Shown: positions 17,466 to 26,945, counted from the stretch's first letter. The stretch is DNA of 36,290 nucleotides from Mycobacterium colombiense (GCF_001672755.1 NZ_LZKI01000075.1:1-36290); one strand, 5' to 3'. Numbers and translations are program-made. The notes: a model not told the origin generated them from the letters alone.

Positions 17466-18596
17466 TCAGTAGTCCTTGAGCGTGATGGAGGCGACGATGC
17501 GGTCGAACACCTCTTGCGGTATCGGCGCACCGCCCGGAATGTTGTCCACGACCAGCCACTGGTTGCGCTTGACGTAGTCGCTGAATTCGCGGTGATAGTT
17601 GGCGAAGCCGGCTTCGTAGTCGACCGTCCCCTCCTGGGTGGCCGCCTTGAGCTCACCGGCCAGGATGTAGGCGCCCAGCAGCGCGACACTGGTCCCCTGC
17701 CCCGACAGCGGCGAACAGCAGTACCCGGCGTCCCCGACCAGCGCCACGCTCCCCCGCGACCAGCGATCCATCTTGATCTGCGACATCTCGTCGAAGTAGA
17801 AATCCGGTGCGGTCCGCATGTACTCGAGCAGCTGCGGGCGAATCCAGCCGTCGCCGGCCATCCGCCGCTCCAGCTCGGCCAACTGGGCCGCGGTGTCGCG
17901 GTAGTCGATCCGCAGATCGGTATCCATGAAGCCGACCATGGCCCGCGCCTCGGTGTTGTTGCGCGCGCTGTAGACCCCCGCCATGCTGGCGTCCCCGTAG
18001 TGCCACATCTGCCAGTAGTCCAGGTCCAAGAAATTGGGCACCGTGAAGATCGCCGCGTGCGTGCCCAGCCTCTCGATGAAATCCTCTTCCGGACCGAAGA
18101 CCAACCGCCGCACGTTGGAATGCAATCCGTCGGCGCCGATCACCAGATCGAAACTGCGCGGCGCGGCACGCTCGAAGGTGACGTGTACCGCCGCACCGTC
18201 GTCCTGCACTGCGGTGATGGTGTCATCGAATACATACTCGGCCGTCCATTGGCTTGCGCCATAGAGCAATTCGACCAAGTCATCGCGCAACAGCTCGATG
18301 TTGGGACTGTCGATGGGGCCACCGGTGGGTGTCGACTCCGTGTCCCGAGACAATTCGTTGCCGTCACGATCGACGACCGAGGACCCTTGGATTTGCGTCC
18401 TGCGCTTCTGGGCGGCGCCCAGCAGGCCCATCCGCTCGAGCACCGTCAACGCCGGTCCGCGCACGTCGATCGCCTGACCGCCCGGCCTCGGCCCCCGGTG
18501 GCGCTCCACCACGGTCACCGAAAAGCCATGCCGCCCAAGCCAAAACGCGGCCGCCGCGCCCGCAACGCTGGCGCCCGATACCAGAACCTCGGTCAC
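17466..18596 (-). CDS. FAD-dependent monooxygenase (Rv1260-like)
   Basis: A 376-aa aromatic-ring-hydroxylase-type flavoprotein (Rv1260 is about 372 aa). The N-terminal Rossmann motif is [20 protein letters not shown] (residues 6-25), followed by [21 protein letters not shown] is the DG motif of PHBH-fold enzymes, and [18 protein letters not shown] is the second FAD-binding GD motif. It would use NAD(P)H, FAD and O2 to hydroxylate a small organic substrate; substrate unknown. The GTG start at 18596 overlaps the udgB stop by 4 nt (GTGA), so translation is probably coupled to udgB. Confidence 0.92.
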   Translation of the reverse strand: MTEVLVSGASVAGAAAAFWLGRHGFSVTVVERHRGPRPGGQAIDVRGPALTVLERMGLLGAAQKRRTQIQGSSVVDRDGNELSRDTESTPTGGPIDSPNIELLRDDLVELLYGASQWTAEYVFDDTITAVQDDGAAVHVTFERAAPRSFDLVIGADGLHSNVRRLVFGPEEDFIERLGTHAAIFTVPNFLDLDYWQMWHYGDASMAGVYSARNNTEARAMVGFMDTDLRIDYRDTAAQLAELERRMAGDGWIRPQLLEYMRTAPDFYFDEMSQIKMDRWSRGSVALVGDAGYCCSPLSGQGTSVALLGAYILAGELKAATQEGTVDYEAGFANYHREFSDYVKRNQWLVVDNIPGGAPIPQEVFDRIVASITLKDY

Positions 18597-19420
18597 TTGA
18601 TCCCTGCCAGTTCTTTTGCGTCGCGAAAGACGTCGTCGAGCATTGCTGGTGTCAACCTACCGGTGAACATGTTTTGCTGGCTCGGGTGGTAGCAGCCGAG
18701 CAATCGCACGCCGGGCGCCAAGTCGGCAACGACACCGTGGCCGAATCGCGGCTTACGTCCCGCGAAGGTGCCCGGCAGCCGCAGCGCGATCTGCCAGCCG
18801 AACCCGCCCAGGGCCACGACCACGCGGACATCCTCGGACACCAACCGCCACTCGGCCTGCAGCCAGGGCCAGCAGGCGTCGCGCTCCTCGGTCGTCGGGG
18901 CGTTGGCCGGAGGCGCACACCGCACCGGCGCGACGATGCGAATCTTCTTGGTCTGCAACCCATCCGCTGCGTCGACACTGGTCGGCTGGTTCACCAGTCC
19001 GGCCCGATACAGCGCCGCGTACAACTGGTCGCCCGAGCGGTCGCCGGTGAACATCCGCCCGGTCCGGTTGGCGCCGTGCGCGGCGGGCGCCAGCCCGACG
19101 ATCAACAGCCGCGGCCGCACCGATCCCCAGCTGGGCACCGGTCGCCCCCAATACGGCTGGTCGGCAAAGGCCCGGCGCTTGACGGCCGCGACGTCCTCGC
19201 GCCAGCTGACCAATCGCGGGCAGGCCCGGCAGACGCTGACCAGCGCGTCGATTTCTGGAATCGAACCGGCGTGTTCGGCGAGCTCGGCGACGGCGGCGGC
19301 ATCCGCCGCCACCGGGGTCTGCGGCGTCGCGGGATCACCCGGCCATCCGGCGCCGGCCCCGACCGGAGAGCCGAACATCTGGCCGGTGCGTGGGTGGGCG
19401 AGCACATGAACATCCTGCAT
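18593..19420 (-). CDS. udgB: UdgB, family 5 uracil-DNA glycosylase
   Basis: A 275-aa base excision repair enzyme (Rv1259 is about 299 aa). Family 5 motifs are clear: [19 protein letters not shown] as active-site motif 1 and [11 protein letters not shown] as motif 3. Four cysteines ([13 protein letters not shown] and DACWPW) fit the 4Fe-4S cluster of this family. UdgB removes uracil, hypoxanthine and ethenocytosine from double-stranded DNA, which matters in a high-GC genome prone to cytosine deamination. ATG 19420 was chosen; the frame is open to 19903 but upstream of 19420 it would overlap tap. A GTG at 19405 is an alternative. First gene of a three-gene operon, divergent from tap (61 nt). 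Confidence 0.93.
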   Translation of the reverse strand: MQDVHVLAHPRTGQMFGSPVGAGAGWPGDPATPQTPVAADAAAVAELAEHAGSIPEIDALVSVCRACPRLVSWREDVAAVKRRAFADQPYWGRPVPSWGSVRPRLLIVGLAPAAHGANRTGRMFTGDRSGDQLYAALYRAGLVNQPTSVDAADGLQTKKIRIVAPVRCAPPANAPTTEERDACWPWLQAEWRLVSEDVRVVVALGGFGWQIALRLPGTFAGRKPRFGHGVVADLAPGVRLLGCYHPSQQNMFTGRLTPAMLDDVFRDAKELAGIK

Positions 19421-19455
19421 GAGTCGAAAAATTCGGTCGCCGCAAATACCGCTTT

Positions 19456-19462
19456 CGCATAA
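19456..19462 (+). promoter_or_regulatory. Candidate -10 of tap
   Basis: A TAAATT hexamer near 19459 in the 61-nt udgB-tap divergent gap fits TANNNT and would give a leader of about 15 nt. An A/T-rich GAAAAATTC lies further upstream (about 19425-19435). In M. tuberculosis tap belongs to the WhiB7 regulon, whose promoters have an A/T tract before the -35; no good -35 is visible here. Confidence 0.3.
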
Positions 19463-19481
19463 ATTCAGCGGCGATATTCCA

Positions 19482-20723
19482 ATGAAAAGCGGCGGCCCAG
19501 CATTCCTGATCCTGTTCGCCACGATGATGGCGACAGCGGGTAGCGGCATCTCGATCGTCGCGTTCCCGTGGTTGGCGTTGCAGCACCACAACAGCGCGCG
19601 GGAAGCCTCGGCCGTGGCCCTGGCGATGACGCTGCCGCTGGTGCTGTCCACTCTCGTCGCGGGCACCGCGGTCGACTTCTTCGGGCGCCGCCGAATATCG
19701 CTGGTCTCCGATTCGCTCTCCGGGACGGCGGTGACCCTCGTGCCGCTGATCGCGTGGGGGCTGGGTGCGGACGCCCTCAACCTGGCGGTGCTGGCCGTCC
19801 TGGCCTTCTTCGCGGCCGCGTTCGACCCGGCCGGGACGACCGCGCGTGAGTCGATGCTGCCCGAGGCGGCCGCCCGGGCGGGCTGGTCGCTTGCCCGCAC
19901 CAACAGCGTCTACGAGGCGATCCTCAACCTGGGGTTCATCGTGGGCCCGGGCATCGGCGGCCTGATGATCGCCACGGTCGGCGGCGTCAACACGATGTGG
20001 GTGACGGCGGGTTTGTTCGGGCTGTCGATTTTGACGATCGGGCCGCTGCGCCTCGCGGGCGCCGGTAAGCCTGCCCGCGAGACACGGCCCTCCGGGTGGA
20101 TGTCCGGCATCGCCGAAGGGTTGCGCTTCGTCTGGAACATGAGGGTGCTTCGGACGCTGGGCTTGATCGACCTGGCCGTCACGGCGCTCTACCTGCCGAT
20201 GGAAAGCGTGCTGTTCCCGAAGTACTTCTCCGACCAACACCAACCCGCGCAACTGGGGTGGGCGTTGATGGCGATCGGGTTCGGCGGCGTAGCCGGAGCG
20301 CTCGGCTATGCCGCGCTGTCGAAACATCTGCGACGGCGCGCGGCCGTGCTGACGGCGACCCTCACCTTCGGGGCGGCGACCGTCGGGGTCGCATTCCTGC
20401 CGCCGTTGCCGGTGATCCTGGTGCTCTGCGCCGTCACCGGCCTGGTCTACGGACCGATCCAGCCGATTTACAACTACATGATGCAGACCCGGGCCCCGCA
20501 CCGGCTGCGCGGCCGGGTGGTCGGGGTGATGACCGGGTTGACCTACGCGGCGGGCCCGTTGGGCTTGCTGGTGGCCGGTCCGTTGACCGACGCGGCCGGG
20601 CTGAAGGTCACGTTCCTGGCGCTGGCGATTCCGATCCTGCTGATCGGCCTGGTCGCCTGCCGGCTGCCGTCGCTGCACGAACTGGACCGCGCGCCGGAGT
20701 TCGCACGAGACCCGGGACCGTGA
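19482..20723 (+). CDS. tap: Tap, MFS multidrug efflux pump
   Basis: A 413-aa major facilitator of 12 predicted helices, very similar to Rv1258c (419 aa) over its whole length. Shared segments include [33 protein letters not shown] (loop 2-3 motif A region), [13 protein letters not shown] and [20 protein letters not shown]. In M. tuberculosis Tap exports tetracycline, streptomycin, spectinomycin and other drugs and contributes to intrinsic tolerance under WhiB7 control. ATG 19482 matches the homologue's start; a frame open to 19419 would add 21 residues that overlap the promoter. The FAD oxidase follows after 20 nt but has its own -10. Confidence 0.95.
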   Translation: MKSGGPAFLILFATMMATAGSGISIVAFPWLALQHHNSAREASAVALAMTLPLVLSTLVAGTAVDFFGRRRISLVSDSLSGTAVTLVPLIAWGLGADALNLAVLAVLAFFAAAFDPAGTTARESMLPEAAARAGWSLARTNSVYEAILNLGFIVGPGIGGLMIATVGGVNTMWVTAGLFGLSILTIGPLRLAGAGKPARETRPSGWMSGIAEGLRFVWNMRVLRTLGLIDLAVTALYLPMESVLFPKYFSDQHQPAQLGWALMAIGFGGVAGALGYAALSKHLRRRAAVLTATLTFGAATVGVAFLPPLPVILVLCAVTGLVYGPIQPIYNYMMQTRAPHRLRGRVVGVMTGLTYAAGPLGLLVAGPLTDAAGLKVTFLALAIPILLIGLVACRLPSLHELDRAPEFARDPGP

Positions 20724-20731
20724 CGCGGGCC

Positions 20732-20737
20732 TAGTAT
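20732..20737 (+). promoter_or_regulatory. -10 box of the FAD oxidase, leaderless
   Basis: TAGTAT, then CGGGCC, then GTG 20744. The spacing of 6 nt predicts a leaderless message starting at the GTG. Confidence 0.6.
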
Positions 20738-20743
20738 CGGGCC

Positions 20744-22111
20744 GTGAGCTCTGACGCCCTGGCCAGCCTGATCGCCGACCTGCCCGACGGGATGGTCGTC
20801 ACCGACCCGACCGTGACCGAGGGCTACCGCCAGGACCGCGCCTTCGACCCGTCGGCCGGCAAGCCGCTGGCCGTGGTGCGCCCGCGGCACACCGAAGAGG
20901 TGCAGACCGTGCTGCGCTGGGCCGCGGCGCACCGGGTGCCCGTCGTGACGCGTGGCGCCGGCAGCGGCCTGTCCGGCGGGGCGACCGCACTGGACAACGG
21001 CATCGTGCTGTCCACCGAGAAGATGCGCGACATCACCATCGACCCGGTGACGCGCACCGCGGTATGCCAGCCCGGGCTGTTCAATGCCGAGGTGAAGAAG
21101 GCGGCCGCCGAGCACGGCCTGTGGTATCCGCCGGACCCGTCCTCGTTCGAGATCTGCAGCATCGGCGGCAATATCGCCACCAACGCCGGCGGGCTGTGCT
21201 GCGTGAAGTACGGCGTCACCACCGATTACGTGTTGGGCATGCAGGTGGTACTGGCCGACGGCACCGCGGTCCGGCTGGGCGGCCCGCGCCTCAAGGACGT
21301 CGCGGGGCTCAGCCTGACCAAGCTTTTCGTCGGCAGCGAGGGCACGCTGGGCGTCGTCACGGAGGTGACGCTGCGGCTGGTGCCCAAGCAGAACGCGTCG
21401 AGCATCGTGGTGGCCAGCTTCGCGACCGTCGAGGACGCGGTCGACGCGGTGCTCGGCGTCACCGCGCGGCTGCGCCCCTCGATGCTGGAGTTCATGGATT
21501 CGGTGGCGATCAACGCCGTCGAGGACAGCCTGCGCATGGATCTGGACCGCGGGGCGGCTGCCATGCTGGTGGCCGGGTCCGACGAGCGCGGCCGCGCCGG
21601 CAGCGAGGACGCCGAGCTAATGGCCGAGGTGTTCGCGGAAAACGCTGCGACGGAGGTGTTTTCGACCGACGATCCCGACGAGGGCGAGGCGTTCGTCGTC
21701 GCCCGGCGGTTCTGCATCCCGGCCGTCGAGGCCAAGGGATCGTTACTGCTCGAGGACGTCGGGGTGCCGCTTCCGGCGCTGGGTGAGCTGGTCACCGGGA
21801 TCGCGCGCATCGCCGCCGAGCGCGACCTGATGATCTCGGTGATCGCGCACGCCGGCGACGGCAACACCCACCCGCTGATCGTCTACGACCCTGCCGATGC
21901 CGCCATGACCGAACGCGCCCACCTGGCGTTCGGCGAGATCATGGACCTGGCCGTCGGGCTCGGCGGCACGATCACCGGGGAGCACGGCGTCGGCCGGTTG
22001 AAGAGACCCTGGCTGGCCGGCTATCTGGGGCCCGACGTGATGGAGCTCAACCGGCGCATCAAGCAGGCGCTGGATCCGCAGGGCATCCTCAACCCCGGGT
22101 CGGGTATCTAG
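20744..22111 (+). CDS. FAD-linked oxidase, GlcD/D-lactate dehydrogenase type (Rv1257c-like)
   Basis: A 455-aa flavoprotein, identical in length to Rv1257c. It belongs to the vanillyl-alcohol oxidase/PCMH superfamily. The N-terminal FAD-binding domain (about residues 40-220) shows AVVRPRHTEEV, TRGAGSGLSGGA and GGNIATNAGGLCCVKYG. The C-terminal oxidase domain ends with HAGDGNTHPLI and GEHGVGRLKRPWL, the usual C-terminal signatures. It would oxidise a 2-hydroxy acid such as glycolate or D-lactate; the exact substrate is not shown. GTG 20744 is placed 6 nt after TAGTAT. Two hairpin repeats follow the stop. Confidence 0.94.
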   Translation: MSSDALASLIADLPDGMVVTDPTVTEGYRQDRAFDPSAGKPLAVVRPRHTEEVQTVLRWAAAHRVPVVTRGAGSGLSGGATALDNGIVLSTEKMRDITIDPVTRTAVCQPGLFNAEVKKAAAEHGLWYPPDPSSFEICSIGGNIATNAGGLCCVKYGVTTDYVLGMQVVLADGTAVRLGGPRLKDVAGLSLTKLFVGSEGTLGVVTEVTLRLVPKQNASSIVVASFATVEDAVDAVLGVTARLRPSMLEFMDSVAINAVEDSLRMDLDRGAAAMLVAGSDERGRAGSEDAELMAEVFAENAATEVFSTDDPDEGEAFVVARRFCIPAVEAKGSLLLEDVGVPLPALGELVTGIARIAAERDLMISVIAHAGDGNTHPLIVYDPADAAMTERAHLAFGEIMDLAVGLGGTITGEHGVGRLKRPWLAGYLGPDVMELNRRIKQALDPQGILNPGSGI

Positions 22112-22112
22112 G

Positions 22113-22143
22113 TTTTGTGCGCTCTGCGTGGTCTTTTGTGCGC
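22113..22143 (+). repeat. Direct repeat TTTTGTGCGC
   Basis: TTTTGTGCGC occurs at 22113-22122 and again at 22134-22143, immediately before the tandem hairpin repeat and just after the FAD oxidase stop. Confidence 0.6.
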
Positions 22144-22203
22144 GAGCGCCCGGCTGACAGGGCGCTCGGTGTCGAGTGCCCGGCTGACAGGGCGCTCGGC
22201 GTG
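22144..22203 (+). repeat. Two tandem 30-bp hairpin repeats
   Basis: Two near-identical 30-bp units (22144-22173 and 22174-22203). Each folds into an 8-bp stem with the same 8-nt loop GGCTGACA. Unit 1 pairs GAGCGCCC with GGGCGCTC exactly. Unit 2 has GAGTGCCC, which still pairs through one G-U wobble. The second difference lies outside the stem. They end 8 nt before the cyp130 -35. They may terminate the upstream transcript or form a small repeat family. Confidence 0.75.
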
Positions 22204-22211
22204 GGGCGAGG

Positions 22212-22240
22212 TTGACATCTAGCGCACGTTGTCGTACGAA
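22212..22240 (+). promoter_or_regulatory. SigA promoter of cyp130, leaderless
   Basis: Consensus -35 TTGACA (22212-22217), a 17-nt spacer, and TACGAA (22235-22240) as a variant -10, followed 6 nt later by ATG 22247. The message is predicted to be leaderless. This is the best -35 match seen in the window. Confidence 0.6.
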
Positions 22241-22246
22241 TGAGAC

Positions 22247-23488
22247 ATGGCTGCCGTTATGTCTCACGACGCACCGGTCAAGTTTCAGCTGGCGACCGCC
22301 GACACGTGGTCGAATCCGTGGCGGATGTACCGCGCGCTGCGCGATCACGATCCGGTGCACCACGTCGTTCCGGCGAATCACCCCGAGGACGACTACTACG
22401 TGCTCTCCCGGCACGCCGACGTGTGGGCCGCGGCCCGCGATCACGAAACCTATTCGTCGGCACAGGGATTGACCGTCAACTACGGCGACCTGGAAATGAT
22501 TGGGCTGCAGGATAATCCGCCGTTTGTGATGCAGGATCCTCCGGTGCACACGCAGTTTCGCAAGCTGGTGTCGCGCGGCTTTACGCCGCGGCAGGTCGGG
22601 GCGGTGGAACCCAAGGTCCGGGAGTTCGTCGTTGAGCGCATCGAGGGGTTGCGCTCGGCCGGCGGCGGCGACATCGTCGCGGAACTGTTCAAACCACTGC
22701 CGTCGATGGTGGTCGCCCACTACCTCGGTGTGCCGGAAGAAGACTGGGCCCAATTCGACGGCTGGACCCAGGCGATCGTCGCGGCCAACACGGCCGAGGG
22801 CGGGGTCGCCGCCGCGCTGGAGACCGTCGGCGACGCGGTCGGGACGATGATGGCCTACTTCACCGCGCTGATCGAGCGGCGCCGCACCGAACCCGAGGAC
22901 GACACCATCTCGCACCTGGTCGCGGCTGGGGTCGGCGCCGACGGCGACATCGCCGGCGTCCTGTCGATCCTGGGCTTCACGTTCACGATGGTGACCGGCG
23001 GCAACGACACTGTCACCGGCATGCTCGGCGGCTCGATGCCACTGCTGCACCAACGGCCCGACCAACGTCAGCTGCTGGTGGACGACCCGGGTCGCATTCC
23101 CGACGCGGTCGAGGAATTGCTGCGGTTGACCGCGCCGGCGCAGGGATTAGCCCGCACCGTCACGCGCGACGTGACCGTCGAGGAGACCACCATCCCGGCC
23201 GGCCGCAGGGTGCTGCTGCTGTACGGTTCGGCCAACCGCGACGAGCGCCAATACGGTTCGGACGCAGACGAACTCGACGTGACCCGCTGCCCCCGCAACA
23301 TCCTGACGTTCAGCCACGGCGCGCATCACTGCCTGGGCGCGGCCGCGGCCCGGATGCAGTCCCGCGTCGCGCTGACCGAACTGCTGGCGCGCTGCCCGGA
23401 CTTCGACGTGGACGAATCCGGAATCGTCTGGGCCGGAGGCAGTTACGTCCGGCGTCCGCTGTCGGTGCCCATCCGGGTGAAATCCTGA
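22247..23488 (+). CDS. cyp130: CYP130 cytochrome P450
   Basis: A 413-aa P450 (M. tuberculosis CYP130 is 405 aa), similar from end to end. The haem ligand is Cys362 in FSHGAHHCLG. The I-helix oxygen-activation segment reads MVTGGNDTVTG, with the acid-Thr pair DT. EELLRL is the K-helix ExxR. Soluble bacterial P450s of this class take electrons from a ferredoxin and ferredoxin reductase, neither of which is encoded here. The natural substrate is unknown; M. tuberculosis CYP130 binds azoles and N-demethylates dextromethorphan in vitro (recalled). ATG 22247 is set by the leaderless promoter and by the family start. The stop overlaps the tetR start by 1 nt (TGATG). Confidence 0.96.
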   Translation: MAAVMSHDAPVKFQLATADTWSNPWRMYRALRDHDPVHHVVPANHPEDDYYVLSRHADVWAAARDHETYSSAQGLTVNYGDLEMIGLQDNPPFVMQDPPVHTQFRKLVSRGFTPRQVGAVEPKVREFVVERIEGLRSAGGGDIVAELFKPLPSMVVAHYLGVPEEDWAQFDGWTQAIVAANTAEGGVAAALETVGDAVGTMMAYFTALIERRRTEPEDDTISHLVAAGVGADGDIAGVLSILGFTFTMVTGGNDTVTGMLGGSMPLLHQRPDQRQLLVDDPGRIPDAVEELLRLTAPAQGLARTVTRDVTVEETTIPAGRRVLLLYGSANRDERQYGSDADELDVTRCPRNILTFSHGAHHCLGAAAARMQSRVALTELLARCPDFDVDESGIVWAGGSYVRRPLSVPIRVKS

Positions 23489-24075
23489 TGCCCGGCAACG
23501 ACTGGCTGGGCACGCACCGGACCGAGGCGGCCGCCGACCGCATCCTCGACGCCGCCGAACAGCTGTACACCCAGCGCGACTCGGACTCGATCGGCATGAA
23601 CGAAATCGCCCGGGCGGCGGGCTGTTCCCGCGCGACGCTGTACCGGTACTTCGAGAACCGCGAGGCGCTGCGAACCGCCTACATCCACCGCGAAACCCAC
23701 CGGCTGGGTCGCGAGATCATCGCCCGCACCGGCGACATCGAGGACCCGCGCGAACGGCTGGTCGCGAGCATCCTGGTCACGTTGGCGATGGTGCGCGAGA
23801 GCCCGGCGCTGGCGTCGTGGTTTGCCACCACCCGCCCGCCGGTGGGTGGCGAATTGGCCGGGCAATCCGACGTGATCGCGGCCCTGGCGGTGGCGTTCCT
23901 GCACACGCTGGGGCCCGACGATCCCGCCGTCATCGAGCGTCGCGGCCGCTGGACGGTGCGGGTGATCGTCTCGCTGCTGACGCATCCGGGCCGCGACGAG
24001 GTCGAGGAGCGGGCGATGATCGAGGAGTTCGTCGTCCCGATTGTGACGCCGGTTTCCGCGCGCGATCGGGGCTAG
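23488..24075 (+). CDS. TetR-family regulator (Rv1255c-like)
   Basis: A 195-aa repressor-type regulator (Rv1255c is 202 aa). The N-terminal HTH is typical: ILDAAEQLYTQRD, then IGMNEIARAAGCSRATLYRYF as helices 2-3, then ENREAL. The C-terminal part is a helical ligand-binding domain of no recognisable specificity. It is cotranscribed with cyp130 (1-nt overlap) and so probably controls it, sensing the P450 substrate or a related lipid. No clear palindromic operator was seen near the cyp130 promoter apart from the hairpin repeats at 22144-22203. It converges on the acyltransferase gene with a 9-nt gap. Confidence 0.93.
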   Translation: MPGNDWLGTHRTEAAADRILDAAEQLYTQRDSDSIGMNEIARAAGCSRATLYRYFENREALRTAYIHRETHRLGREIIARTGDIEDPRERLVASILVTLAMVRESPALASWFATTRPPVGGELAGQSDVIAALAVAFLHTLGPDDPAVIERRGRWTVRVIVSLLTHPGRDEVEERAMIEEFVVPIVTPVSARDRG

Positions 24076-24084
24076 CGAGCGCCG

Positions 24085-25236
24085 CTACTCCCGGACGCGG
24101 GTGAACCGGTGCAGCAGCCACGCCAGCGGGATCGTCACCACCAGCGTCGCGACGTACAGGTACAGCATCGAGCCGGTGTAGACGCGCGCGCCGACGATGT
24201 AGTCCATCGCGAATTCCATGGTGATCAGGTGGATCAGGAAGATCTCATAAGAGATCTCCCCCAGCCACACCATCGGGCGGCTGGCCAGGATTCGCGAATA
24301 CCAACCTTGGATACTGGGAGCGCCGGCCAGGGCCAGCGGTGCCACCGCGAGCGCGGCGATCACGGCATAGAAGCACGTCTTGAACAACGCCTCGCTCAGC
24401 GTCGCCGGCGAGGTCGTGGGCGCGCCGGCAATGGGTGTGGACACGATGAAATAGCAGATGACGGCCAGCGGTATGGCCACGAACCCGTAGCCGCGCACCC
24501 CCATCTCCTGCAGCACGGTCAGCATCATCCCGGCGAGGAACCACGCCAGGTAGGTGGGCAGCCACAGCCGCGCGCCGTCGGGGAACCAGTGGTCGGTGTG
24601 CACCAGCACCAGCCAGGCCGGGCTGAGCAACGTCATCCCAGCCAGAGCGCCCAGCACCAGTTTCGGCTGCCACTGCCGCCGGCAGATCACCACCAGCAGC
24701 AGGTAGGCCAGCAGCGGCAGGATGACGTAGAACGAGCCCTCCACCGCCAGGCTCCACATTTGCGTCAGCCCCTGGTGCAGATACTTGCCCAGGTAGCCGT
24801 TGCAGTAGATCTGCGTCAGCGTCAGGTTGCGCGCCAGCCCCAGCCAGCTGTGTCCGGGATTCGGCCCGGCGTCGCGGTAGTGGTACAGCACGTAGGCGAA
24901 CAGCACGGTGACCACGTAGGCGGGCATGATGCGCCGAACCCGGTGCCAGGCATAGCGACTCAGCGACGGCGCTGCGCCGTTTCGCGCCGCCGACTTCACC
25001 CAGGGGCGGAACAACAGGTAGCCGGAGAGCACGAAGAAGATCGGCACCCCGATCTCCATCCGGGAACCGACCAGGCCCCAATACCCGTGCGTGTACTTGC
25101 CGGTGGTGTACGCCGCGTGGGTGCCGACGACGAGGAGCGCGGCGACCGCACGGATCCCGGTCAGCGAGGCGACCCGGTCGACGCGAGAGGTCTGCTCGAG
25201 GCCGCCCTGGGCGTCTTGCTCTTCCGACAGCGTCAT
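24085..25236 (-). CDS. Membrane acyltransferase, OafA/YrhL type (Rv1254-like)
   Basis: A 383-aa integral membrane O-acyltransferase, the same length as Rv1254, in the acyltransferase 3 family. About 10 helices are visible. SLTGIRAVAALLVVGTHAAY holds the family's conserved His40, and PIFFVLSGYLLFRPW is the second hallmark. The family moves acetyl, succinyl or longer acyl groups onto sugars and lipids of the envelope; the acceptor is unknown here. The start overlaps the deaD stop by 4 nt (ATGA), so the two are translationally coupled despite unrelated jobs. Confidence 0.93.
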   Translation of the reverse strand: MTLSEEQDAQGGLEQTSRVDRVASLTGIRAVAALLVVGTHAAYTTGKYTHGYWGLVGSRMEIGVPIFFVLSGYLLFRPWVKSAARNGAAPSLSRYAWHRVRRIMPAYVVTVLFAYVLYHYRDAGPNPGHSWLGLARNLTLTQIYCNGYLGKYLHQGLTQMWSLAVEGSFYVILPLLAYLLLVVICRRQWQPKLVLGALAGMTLLSPAWLVLVHTDHWFPDGARLWLPTYLAWFLAGMMLTVLQEMGVRGYGFVAIPLAVICYFIVSTPIAGAPTTSPATLSEALFKTCFYAVIAALAVAPLALAGAPSIQGWYSRILASRPMVWLGEISYEIFLIHLITMEFAMDYIVGARVYTGSMLYLYVATLVVTIPLAWLLHRFTRVRE

Positions 25237-26936
25237 CCGCCGTGTTTCCTGCGCGGCTTCCCACCGTCTCGGCCGCGCGACTTGTTGCCGGACGACCGCT
25301 CCGGCTGAAGGTTGATCAAAACCCCCGAAATGCGGGTGTTCTCAAGCCTTTTGAAGGTCGACTTGGGCAACTTGGCCGGCAACTCCACCAGGGAGAAATC
25401 CGGTCCGATCGCGATGTGGCCGAAATCGCTGCGATGCAGCCCGCCCTCGTTGGCGATGGCGCCGACGATCGCCCCCGGGCCGATCTTGTGCCGCTTGCCC
25501 ACCGCGATGCGATAGGTGGCGAAAGGCTTTGCATCCCTTGGCCTTTCGGGGCGTTCGCGGCGTTCGGTGCGCCGCTCGCGCCGCTCCGGCGGCGGTTCGG
25601 GCGCCATCAGGAATTCCTCGCCGTCACGGGACTGCAATGCCAGCGCGGCGGCGATGTCGGCCATCGGGGTGTCGTGCTCGCGTTCGTAGTCCTGGACCAA
25701 CTTGCGGAACAGGTCGATCCCGGAGGAACCGAGCGCGGTGGTGATGGAGTCGGCGAACTTGGCCACCCGCTGGGCGTTGACGTCCTCGACGGTCGGCAAT
25801 TCGGTTTCGGTGAGCGTTTGGCGCGTGGCCTTTTCGATCGCCTTGAGCAGGTGGCGCTCGCGCGGGGAGACGAACAGCAGCGCGGTTCCCGAACGCCCGG
25901 CCCGGCCGGTGCGCCCGATCCGGTGCACGTACGACTCGGTGTCATGCGGGATGTCGTAGTTCAGGACGTGCGATATCCGCTCCACGTCCAGCCCGCGCGC
26001 GGCCACGTCGGTGGCAACCAGAATGTCGATGCTGCCGTCCTTCAGGGCCGCGACGGTGCGTTCGCGCTGGCCCTGCGGGATGTCCCCGTTGATGGCGGCC
26101 GCGGAGAAGCCACGGGCCCTGAGCCTTTCGGCGACCTCCTCGGTGGCCTGTTTGGTTCTGACGAAGACGATCATCGCCTCGAATGGCTCGACTTCCAGCA
26201 CCCGGGTCAGCGCGTCCATCTTGCGCGGGCCGGCAACCTGGATGTAGCGCTGCGAAATGTTTTCGGCAGTAGCGGTTTTCGCTTTGGTGCTGACCTCGAG
26301 CGGGTCGTGCAGATACTTGGTGGTGATCTTGCGGATCGCGGGCGGCATGGTCGCGGAGAACAGCGCCACCTGTTTGTATTCCGGGGTTTCGGAGAGGATG
26401 CGATCGACTTCTTCGGCGAAGCCCATGGTGAGCATCTCGTCGGCCTCGTCCAGGACCAGGTAGTCGACGTGGGACAGGTCCAGCGTCCCGCGCTCGAGGT
26501 GGTCGATGACCCGGCCCGGCGTGCCGACCACCACGTGGGCGCCGCGGCGCAGCCCGGCCAGCTGGACGCCGTAGGACGAGCCGCCGTAGATCGGCAGCAC
26601 ATTGATCTTGGGCAGGTGGGCCCCGTACCGGCTGAACGCCTCGGCCACCTGCAGGGCCAGTTCCCGGGTGGGCGCGAGCACCAGCGCCTGGGTGGCGGTG
26701 CTGGTGACGTCGATCTTGGACAGGATCGGGATCGCGAAGGCGGCGGTCTTGCCGGTGCCGGTCTGGGCCAGGCCGACGACGTCGGAGCCCGCCATCAGCG
26801 CCGGGATCGTGGCGGCCTGGATGCCGGTGGGCGACTCGTAGCCGACGTCGGCGATCGCCCGCAGGACCGAGGGGTTGATCTGCAGGTCGGCAAACGTCGT
26901 AGAGGCAGCTTCAGTCGAGCTGTCCGAGAGGGTCAT
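25233..26936 (-). CDS. deaD: DEAD-box RNA helicase, CsdA/DeaD type
   Basis: A 567-aa ATP-dependent RNA helicase (Rv1253 is 563 aa) for ribosome assembly and RNA turnover, often important in the cold. All core motifs are present: a Q motif near residues 34-40, Walker A AQTGTGKT (57-64), PTRELA, DEAD 163-166, SAT 194-196, and HRIGRTGRAGR in domain 2. After about residue 440 there is an Arg/Glu-rich linker, then a DbpA-like RNA-binding domain (GKRHKIGPGAIVGAIANEGG), then a basic tail. ATG 26936 lies 9 nt after a TAGACT -10 box, giving a very short leader. First gene of a two-gene operon with the acyltransferase. Confidence 0.96.
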   Translation of the reverse strand: MTLSDSSTEAASTTFADLQINPSVLRAIADVGYESPTGIQAATIPALMAGSDVVGLAQTGTGKTAAFAIPILSKIDVTSTATQALVLAPTRELALQVAEAFSRYGAHLPKINVLPIYGGSSYGVQLAGLRRGAHVVVGTPGRVIDHLERGTLDLSHVDYLVLDEADEMLTMGFAEEVDRILSETPEYKQVALFSATMPPAIRKITTKYLHDPLEVSTKAKTATAENISQRYIQVAGPRKMDALTRVLEVEPFEAMIVFVRTKQATEEVAERLRARGFSAAAINGDIPQGQRERTVAALKDGSIDILVATDVAARGLDVERISHVLNYDIPHDTESYVHRIGRTGRAGRSGTALLFVSPRERHLLKAIEKATRQTLTETELPTVEDVNAQRVAKFADSITTALGSSGIDLFRKLVQDYEREHDTPMADIAAALALQSRDGEEFLMAPEPPPERRERRTERRERPERPRDAKPFATYRIAVGKRHKIGPGAIVGAIANEGGLHRSDFGHIAIGPDFSLVELPAKLPKSTFKRLENTRISGVLINLQPERSSGNKSRGRDGGKPRRKHGG

Positions 26937-26945
26937 CGTCCAAGG

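Noticed and set aside
19421..19481. WhiB7-dependent promoter for tap
   Set aside because: An A/T tract and a -10 are present, but no acceptable -35 at the right distance was found; not claimed beyond a candidate -10.
22144..22203. Possible CRISPR fragment
   Set aside because: Only two directly abutting units, no spacers and no cas genes nearby; the units are palindromic hairpins.
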